NCBI GenBank assembly: GCA_049366695.1
Contig: JBMNCR010000022.1
Span: 1 to 28,478, forward strand
DNA from: JBMNCR01 sp049366695
Lineage (GTDB): Bacteria; Bacillota; Clostridia; Eubacteriales; Alkalibacteraceae
Length of the DNA stretch: 28,478 nucleotides
Direction of reading: 5' to 3'
Shown: positions 23,183 to 28,478 of the stretch, piece after piece
How positions within the stretch are numbered: position 1 is the first letter of the stretch
How the letters are laid out: each line of letters starts with the position of its first letter
Translations under genes and position numbers: made by a program
The notes under the pieces: model-generated
What the model was told of the DNA's origin: nothing
Database searches by the model: none
The model's input: only the letters and a program-made list of their open reading frames with translations

Positions 23183-24724
23183 TTATTCTTTATTTCGATA
23201 ATTGTAATCTCTTTCATTAAAGAAATTCAACCATGAAGAAGTTCTATATAAATCCCAATTTGCAGGTGGAGCATATCTGATCTTCATATTGTATTCTTTT
23301 TTAGAATGCTTTAGTTTTTCATACATATTTACATATATACACTTTTTCTCACCAGGATAAACTTCACACCATCCATCTTTTCCACCACCACAAGCACCGT
23401 TTCTTTGATGCTTAGCACATTGTGACATAGGACATGTAAATGCAAGTTCATGCATAACGCAATCTCCACAAAATCTACATTCATTTGTTACTGTTTTAGT
23501 ATAATACTCAAAGTATGTAAATGGTTTTTTCAGTAATTTAGATTTGTCAATTCTTTTTGCAAACCATTTTATCATTGGATAGAGTGGAGCACCTTCACTA
23601 AGCGCATACTTATGTACTAACCCGAAACTCCAATAGAATAAAGAGTTGCTCTTACTTCCTGTTTTACTTCTATCTACTGGCACATCAGTATTAAGACCAG
23701 TTTTTTCATCTTTTTCAAAGTAATAAAATCCATTCTTTTGAGGATAGTTAAATTCAGGTAAAAGCTCTTCCCAATTAGCACTTAATTCTTCTCCTTTATC
23801 AATGATAAATTTAACATCTTCATAACTAAGTCCATGTCCTGCGATTGTAATACCATCAAACTTCAATCCTTTTAAAATAGCAAATAGCTTAGCAGATCTT
23901 AATAGTTGTCTTTCTTTGTTGCTTTTATATTCTGCTTTTTCCGCCTCAAGATCTTTTAGCATTTCATCAGTTACAACGCAACCAGGTATAAGATTTTTAT
24001 TCATCATTTTAGCAACTGGCATAGATAAAACATATATATTACCAATCAATGGCACATCTAAATCATATTTATCCATATATTTTTTTACTTCTTCAAATTT
24101 CCTTGCATCCCAACCTACTTGAGTTATTATAAACTCTGCACCATTATCTACTTTTTGATGCAATTTATAATACTGAGCCATTAACTCAGATTCTAGTGAT
24201 TTAAAGGGAGAAACTACAGCTCCTGAAAAGAAGTTGGTTTCCTTTAATTTTTTTGTCCCTTTAAAAGCAGGTATTTCTAAACCTTTATTCATTTTTTTAA
24301 TTGTTTTTACTGCCTGAACACTATCAATATCAAAAACTGGTTTTGGCCTACCTGAAATCCCTTCAGTTGTATAATCCCCTGTCATTACTAATAAATTTGA
24401 TAAACCAGATCGATCTAGAGCATGTAATTCAGACTCAATATCATTTCTGTTTTTATCCTTACATGTAAAATGAATCAATGTTTCAATTCCAGCTTCTTTT
24501 GCCTCTAAAGCTAAAGGATAAGGATGAATTGCAGGTTTTCCACTTGGATTATCTGTAAGAGTTATTGCATTAATTCTTGGATCCTCAGCAGCTAACTTAG
24601 CTAATTCTGAAATTGACTCTTGTGCCTTTTCATGAGCACCCCTCCCAGTTACGAGTTCCCAAGTTATCGACAACTCATCTTTATCTAATAAAGCTTCTCT
24701 AAATGAAAGTTTATTTGTTGTCAT
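23183..24724 (-). CDS. Fused methylenetetrahydrofolate reductase (MetF domain + MTHFR_C domain)
   Basis: A 513-residue enzyme that interconverts methylene- and methyl-tetrahydrofolate. Residues about 15-315 form the flavin-binding MetF barrel: TWELVTGRG with Glu 23 at the usual catalytic-acid place, LTDNPSGKPA, LLVMTGDYT, FIITQVGWD and the end ITIAGHGLSYEDV. Residues about 400-475 form the cysteine-rich MTHFR_C/MetV-like domain with Cys 416, 419, 422, 431, 436, 445, 453 and 462, able to bind a metal or Fe-S centre. In many acetogens the two parts are separate MetF and MetV subunits; here they are one chain. The gene is alone, with AAGGAGG before ATG 24724. In this setting it could oxidise methyl groups delivered by the corrinoid system, or supply methyl-folate. 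Confidence 0.9.
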   Translation of the reverse strand: MTTNKLSFREALLDKDELSITWELVTGRGAHEKAQESISELAKLAAEDPRINAITLTDNPSGKPAIHPYPLALEAKEAGIETLIHFTCKDKNRNDIESELHALDRSGLSNLLVMTGDYTTEGISGRPKPVFDIDSVQAVKTIKKMNKGLEIPAFKGTKKLKETNFFSGAVVSPFKSLESELMAQYYKLHQKVDNGAEFIITQVGWDARKFEEVKKYMDKYDLDVPLIGNIYVLSMPVAKMMNKNLIPGCVVTDEMLKDLEAEKAEYKSNKERQLLRSAKLFAILKGLKFDGITIAGHGLSYEDVKFIIDKGEELSANWEELLPEFNYPQKNGFYYFEKDEKTGLNTDVPVDRSKTGSKSNSLFYWSFGLVHKYALSEGAPLYPMIKWFAKRIDKSKLLKKPFTYFEYYTKTVTNECRFCGDCVMHELAFTCPMSQCAKHQRNGACGGGKDGWCEVYPGEKKCIYVNMYEKLKHSKKEYNMKIRYAPPANWDLYRTSSWLNFFNERDYNYRNKE

Positions 24725-24771
24725 AATCGTCCTCCTTATAATGTATATTCATATTTCTTACTGTATAAAAA

Positions 24772-24801
24772 ATACTAGTAGGTATATGTATTCCTTATCA
24801 A
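24772..24801 (-). promoter_or_regulatory. Candidate promoter of the MTHFR gene
   Basis: On the minus strand TTGATA (24801-24796) and TAGTAT (24777-24772) are spaced by 18 bases, about 50 bases before the start codon. The -35 and -10 are each close to consensus. Confidence 0.45.
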
Positions 24802-25196
24802 AATAAATAAAACACATGTACTAATTACAAGCTCTGTGTTAATAAAATATATAGAACTATAAAAAACAAAGATTTATCCCCTTAATCTGATATGAATACC
24901 CTATTACATTATAACACTAGATAATTAATTTTTTAAGCTTAATTAATTATTTAACAATATACAGCTATATACAAGTTATTTTGTATAATTACATCAAAAT
25001 AGCACTTTGTTGGAACTAAAGATAAATTGATTAGTACTCTAATTGTCAACACAAAAAAAAATACTTTAATATATCTATAAATGAGTTGAAAACTTTCCAC
25101 CAATAAATATATCATTTTTTTATGTGTAAAAACCATTATAATCGTACAAAATTTCACTATTGCAACTTTGTTGATACACTATGCATCATTAAATTT
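24802..25196. other. Gene-free AT-rich stretch
   Basis: No supported gene or structured RNA was found. A minus-strand 68-codon frame at 24951-25157 has no ribosome site and no recognisable family and is not called. Confidence 0.55.
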
Positions 25197-25727
25197 TTAT
25201 ACATAAAGAACGGAATATAATAACACTAAATTATCATACAAAGTTTTTGACACATGTTTTCTTTCCTCAATATGCTTATAATCTATGTCAATACTTTTAA
25301 ATTCATCAGAATTATTTTCATAATAGTTAGCTAATAACACTAATTTTTCAGTTATTGGGTTGTATTTAAATTGATATGTTCTTAAGTTATTATTTAATTC
25401 TTCATAATTTTTATCTATTATATTCTTATTGATGTTTCTCCATAAATCTTTTATTTCTATAATAGCATTTTTAAAATTTTCTAATGTTATTTTTACTATA
25501 TTCTCAAAGTTTTTTTTCTTCTTATGACGTACAAAAAAAGATAATTTATTAAAATCTTCTTCTGTTTTTTTTATTACATTTAGTAATTTTAAGCAATTAT
25601 TAGATACTATCTCAAATAATTCTTGTAAATCTTCCCCATGATCCAAAACACCATTATTTTCAATATAAACATTTACATATTTATTTGATTTATTATATAA
25701 TATATTTTCATCAATAGAATTAATCAT
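25197..25727 (-). CDS. Hypothetical helical protein (176 residues)
   Basis: I do not recognise this protein. It is 176 residues long, charged, rich in Asn, Lys, Glu and Ile, with no signal peptide, membrane segment or cysteine pattern. From about residue 30 to 150 it is predicted by eye to be mostly helical with heptad-like spacing (LQELFEIVSNNCLKLLNVIK, FKNAIIEIKDLWRNINKNII), so a helical bundle or coiled coil is possible. ATG 25727 is preferred over the GTG at 25736 because the AGGTG ribosome site overlaps that GTG and has normal spacing to the ATG. It stands alone between gene-poor stretches. Confidence 0.6.
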   Translation of the reverse strand: MINSIDENILYNKSNKYVNVYIENNGVLDHGEDLQELFEIVSNNCLKLLNVIKKTEEDFNKLSFFVRHKKKKNFENIVKITLENFKNAIIEIKDLWRNINKNIIDKNYEELNNNLRTYQFKYNPITEKLVLLANYYENNSDEFKSIDIDYKHIEERKHVSKTLYDNLVLLYSVLYV

Positions 25728-25912
25728 AAACTTCACCTGTTTCTTTATAATCTGTATTAATTATAATATATGATATGAATTTAAAAAATAAAATAATTAT
25801 GTTTTCTTGTAAATTATTTTTAATTTATATATTATTTTTTCGTCTTTTGAAAGAATAAAAATACTAAACTTGTTTGATAATAAATCACATATATACTAAG
25901 GAGGTAAAATTC

Positions 25913-26467
25913 ATGAAAAAAGTTTTAATTTTAAATCTTATTATTTTATTAGTTTTTGGATTCTTTTTAGGTTGTACAGCTACAGAACCCAGTGAAACAG
26001 ACGATGAACAAGATCAAGTAAATATGGAAGATCAAGATTTACCAGAGACAGATGAAGCAACAACACCTTCAATTGTGACAGATGATAATTCATTAGTTAC
26101 GACTATGGGTTCAGATGGAACTTGGATAGTTATCTTTCAAGAGGATTTAACTACCGATAAAGAACTAGTATTAGAAGGTGAATTTATGAATGATGGTGTA
26201 ATTGCACGTAAATTAGCTCTATATGCACAAGATGCAGAACGAAATAAAACTGCTTCTTATACATTAACTGCCCCAAAATTGACCATTAGAAGTGAAAACA
26301 CTAGATTACAAGGTGGAACTTTTGTCGGTGATATATATGTTGAAGCTAATGGATTTACTATAAAAGATGCTACGGTAGAAGGCAATATTTATTTTTCTAG
26401 CGAAAATTTCAAATCGACATTTGACACTACTGAAGGTACTGTTACTGGAAATACAGAAGTACAATAA
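25913..26467 (+). CDS. Predicted lipoprotein with acidic linker and beta-repeat domain
   Basis: A 184-residue secreted lipoprotein. The signal peptide MKKVLILNLIILLVFGFFLG ends in a lipobox with Cys 21, so the mature protein would be anchored to the outer face of the membrane. A Glu/Asp/Thr-rich linker follows (about 22-60). The C-terminal half has short strand-turn repeats (LTIRSENTRLQGGTFVGDIY, FTIKDATVEGNIYFSS) like a small parallel beta-helix or polymer-forming (bactofilin-like) fold; this is inference. ATG 25913 has AAGGAGG 9 bases upstream; the extra codons from 25874 are not part of it. It is a single-gene unit, convergent with the radical SAM gene. Confidence 0.8.
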   Translation: MKKVLILNLIILLVFGFFLGCTATEPSETDDEQDQVNMEDQDLPETDEATTPSIVTDDNSLVTTMGSDGTWIVIFQEDLTTDKELVLEGEFMNDGVIARKLALYAQDAERNKTASYTLTAPKLTIRSENTRLQGGTFVGDIYVEANGFTIKDATVEGNIYFSSENFKSTFDTTEGTVTGNTEVQ

Positions 26468-26494
26468 TACAACAAAATATTACAAGTTGATAAA

Positions 26495-26533
26495 ACTAGA
26501 CTAGTAGTTAAAAATATATGCCACTAGTCTAGT
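26495..26533. terminator. Terminator hairpin between convergent genes
   Basis: ACTAGACTAGT (26495-26505) and ACTAGTCTAGT (26523-26533) form an 11-bp stem with a 17-base loop. On the minus strand it continues into TTTTATC, so it best serves the radical SAM gene, and it may also stop the lipoprotein transcript. Confidence 0.7.
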
Positions 26534-26537
26534 GAAT

Positions 26538-28418
26538 TTATCGTTTAGTATTTCTTTTTTTATAATCTTTTTTAATACTATTTTTTCTATTCTTCTTAAA
26601 CTTTTTATTATTATTTTTTCTTGATTCATATTTGGGTTTTATTAAGCATTTTTTCCCATACCCTATCAAATCATCTCTATTTGCTATTTCAAGTGCTTCT
26701 TGAACTAGCTTATAGTTTTGTGGTTTACGATACTGGATAAGTGCTCTTTGCATAGCTTTTTCATGAGAAGTTTTTGGTACGTATATCTTTTTCATAGTTC
26801 TTGGATCCAATTCTGTATAAAACATACAAGTAGATAATGTACCTGGAGTAGGATAAAAATCCTGAACTTGTTCAGGTCTATGTCCTAAATCTCTAATATA
26901 TTCAGCAAGCTCAATTGCTTCATATATTGTTGAACCTGGATGACTTGACATTAAATATGGCACTAAGAATTGTTTCTTTCCTAAACTTTCATTAATCTTT
27001 CTAAATTTTTTCTCAAATTTTTCATATACTTCTTTTTTAGGTTTCCCCATTTTTTCTAATACTTTTGATGATACATGTTCTGGAGCAACCTTAAGTTGAC
27101 CACTTATATGATTTTCGCATAATTGCCAAAAAAATTTATCACTTTTATCATATATTAAATAATCATACCTAATACCTGAACGTATAAAAACTTTTTTTAC
27201 TTTAGGAAGTTCTCGTAATTTTTCCAATAGATTCAAATAATCTTTATGGTCGATTATAAGCTGATTACAGGGTGTAGGAAATAAGCATTTTTTATCTTTA
27301 CAAACACCATATTTTTCTTGCTTTTTACATGCTTTATGACGAAAATTAGCTGTAGGTCCACCTACATCATGAATATAGCCTTTAAAATCAGGTTCTAATA
27401 CAAATTTTTCAGCTTCAGATATAATAGATTTATGACTTCTTGACTGTAATACTCTTCCTTGATGAAAAGAAAGTGCACAAAAATTACAACTTCCAAAACA
27501 TCCCCTATTACTAATTAAACTAAATTTAACTTCATTAAAAGCTGGAATTCCACCATTTTTTTCATATATAGGGTGATATGCCCTTGTATAATTTAGTGAA
27601 TATACGTGATCTAACTCATTTTGAGTCATAACATCACAAGGAGGATTTTGTACAACAAAATAATTTCTATAAGACTCAACTAATGGTTTTCCTTGTATAG
27701 AATCCATATTGTTATACTGAGTCATAAAACTCTGTGCGTACTTTGTCTTAGATTTCAGTATATCATCATAATTAGGCAAAACCTCAGGTTTATATGGTCT
27801 CTCTTTATCTTTTGTTTTATATACAGTACCATTAATAAATGTTATCTCTTTTATAGGGATACCACTTTCTAAAGCCTCAGCAATTTCCACTATTTGACGT
27901 TCTCCCATACCATACACTATTAAATCAGCTTTAGCATCTAAAAGTATAGATCGCCTAACTTTATTTGACCAATAATCATAATGAGCAAATCTCCTTAAAC
28001 TCGCCTCAATTCCTCCTAGAATTATAGGAACATCACTATAGACTTCCTTAATACGATGCGAATAGATAATTGTAGCTCTATCAGGTCTGTATCCTGCTTT
28101 TCCTCCAGGAGAGTATAAATCCTCCTTCCTCTTCTTTTTTGCTACAGTATAATGATTTACCATAGAGTCAATATTACCAGAGGTAACTAAAAAACCTAGT
28201 TTTGGTTTACCAAACCTTCTAAAATCATCATTATTATTCCATGATGGTTGACATAACATTCCTACTTTATATCCTCTACTTTCTAGAACTCTCCCAATTA
28301 CTGCAACTCCAAAAGAAGGATGATCAACATATGCATCTCCTGATACAATTATAAAATCAAGCTGATCCCATTCTCTTTTTTTCATATCTTCTTTATTTAT
28401 AGGTAAAAAATCAGTCAT
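26538..28418 (-). CDS. YgiQ-family radical SAM protein
   Basis: A 626-residue cytoplasmic enzyme of the YgiQ family. An N-terminal B12-binding-like region (about 20-180: FIIVSGDAYVDHPSFGVAVI, then the ILGGIEASLRR motif) precedes the radical SAM core, whose cluster motif C-x3-C-x2-C is intact at 307-314 (NRGCFGSCNFCALS). The conserved family stretches GGPTANFRHKACKKQ and LKVAPEHVSSKVLEKMGKP follow. The C-terminal 35 residues are a Lys/Asn/Arg-rich tail. The reaction is unknown despite wide distribution. ATG 28418 is chosen because GAGG sits 9 bases before it, while ATG 28427 touches the ribosome site. Length is normal. Confidence 0.93.
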   Translation of the reverse strand: MTDFLPINKEDMKKREWDQLDFIIVSGDAYVDHPSFGVAVIGRVLESRGYKVGMLCQPSWNNNDDFRRFGKPKLGFLVTSGNIDSMVNHYTVAKKKRKEDLYSPGGKAGYRPDRATIIYSHRIKEVYSDVPIILGGIEASLRRFAHYDYWSNKVRRSILLDAKADLIVYGMGERQIVEIAEALESGIPIKEITFINGTVYKTKDKERPYKPEVLPNYDDILKSKTKYAQSFMTQYNNMDSIQGKPLVESYRNYFVVQNPPCDVMTQNELDHVYSLNYTRAYHPIYEKNGGIPAFNEVKFSLISNRGCFGSCNFCALSFHQGRVLQSRSHKSIISEAEKFVLEPDFKGYIHDVGGPTANFRHKACKKQEKYGVCKDKKCLFPTPCNQLIIDHKDYLNLLEKLRELPKVKKVFIRSGIRYDYLIYDKSDKFFWQLCENHISGQLKVAPEHVSSKVLEKMGKPKKEVYEKFEKKFRKINESLGKKQFLVPYLMSSHPGSTIYEAIELAEYIRDLGHRPEQVQDFYPTPGTLSTCMFYTELDPRTMKKIYVPKTSHEKAMQRALIQYRKPQNYKLVQEALEIANRDDLIGYGKKCLIKPKYESRKNNNKKFKKNRKNSIKKDYKKRNTKR

Positions 28419-28478
28419 ATCTATCATCCTCGTATAATAAGTTTGTAGCTAATAATTGTAGCTATAAATTTATTTATT

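Noticed and set aside
24951..25157. 68-codon minus-strand reading frame
   Set aside because: No ribosome site and no recognisable family; composition matches random AT-rich DNA.

Overview
The window comes from a very AT-rich, low-GC Gram-positive anaerobe, most likely a member of the Clostridia. The reasons are the strong AGGAGG-type ribosome sites, clostridial families (TSCPD, YcxB, YgiQ-type radical SAM, a TM1266-type hydrogenase regulator), the [FeFe]-hydrogenase maturase HydF, and corrinoid/tetrahydrofolate one-carbon enzymes. No rRNA, tRNA, CRISPR array or intact insertion sequence is visible. The first gene, hydF, is cut by the window edge.

Layout. 1-1836: hydF and its small TM1266-family companion, followed by decayed pieces of the two radical-SAM maturases hydE and hydG. 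1825-4460: a YgjP-like metalloprotease, a yybP-ykoY-like (Mn2+) riboswitch with its terminator in front of a CaCA cation exchanger, a TSCPD protein, and a 50-residue protein. 4639-6526: a MepA-like MATE exporter with its MarR repressor and twin palindromic operators. 6557-9692: an FtsX-type permease and its ATPase. 9693-10550: mostly empty DNA with an ISAs1-type transposase relic.

The most interesting part is 10526-21804. It holds two methyl-transfer modules. Module A (plus strand) is an MFS transporter, a UroD-family methyltransferase-like protein and a corrinoid (B12) protein, followed by a TetR regulator. Module B (minus strand) is a GPH/MelB-type symporter, a second UroD-family protein and a 48-residue protein, followed by an SLC13 anion transporter; a second, clearly paralogous TetR gene is divergent from it. 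The two TetR genes share an almost identical block upstream of their starts. Each module has a candidate promoter whose -10 lies inside a large inverted repeat, which suggests repressor control. About 1.4 kb beyond the second TetR gene is a fused methylenetetrahydrofolate reductase (MetF domain plus cysteine-rich MTHFR_C domain), a plausible link from corrinoid-borne methyl groups to the folate pathway. The inferred job is uptake and demethylation of one or two unidentified methylated compounds. No folate-specific methyltransferase (MetH/MtrH type) and no corrinoid reactivase is present here, so the pathway is incomplete in this window and the substrates are unknown.

21877-28418: a GNAT acetyltransferase frameshifted in a nine-base homopolymer, a YcxB-like membrane protein, the MTHFR gene, an unrecognised helical protein, a lipoprotein and a YgiQ-family radical SAM enzyme. 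Several stretches (1325-1836, 10178-10432, 14282-14526, 15899-16139) are gene remains, so the region has had repeated gain and decay.
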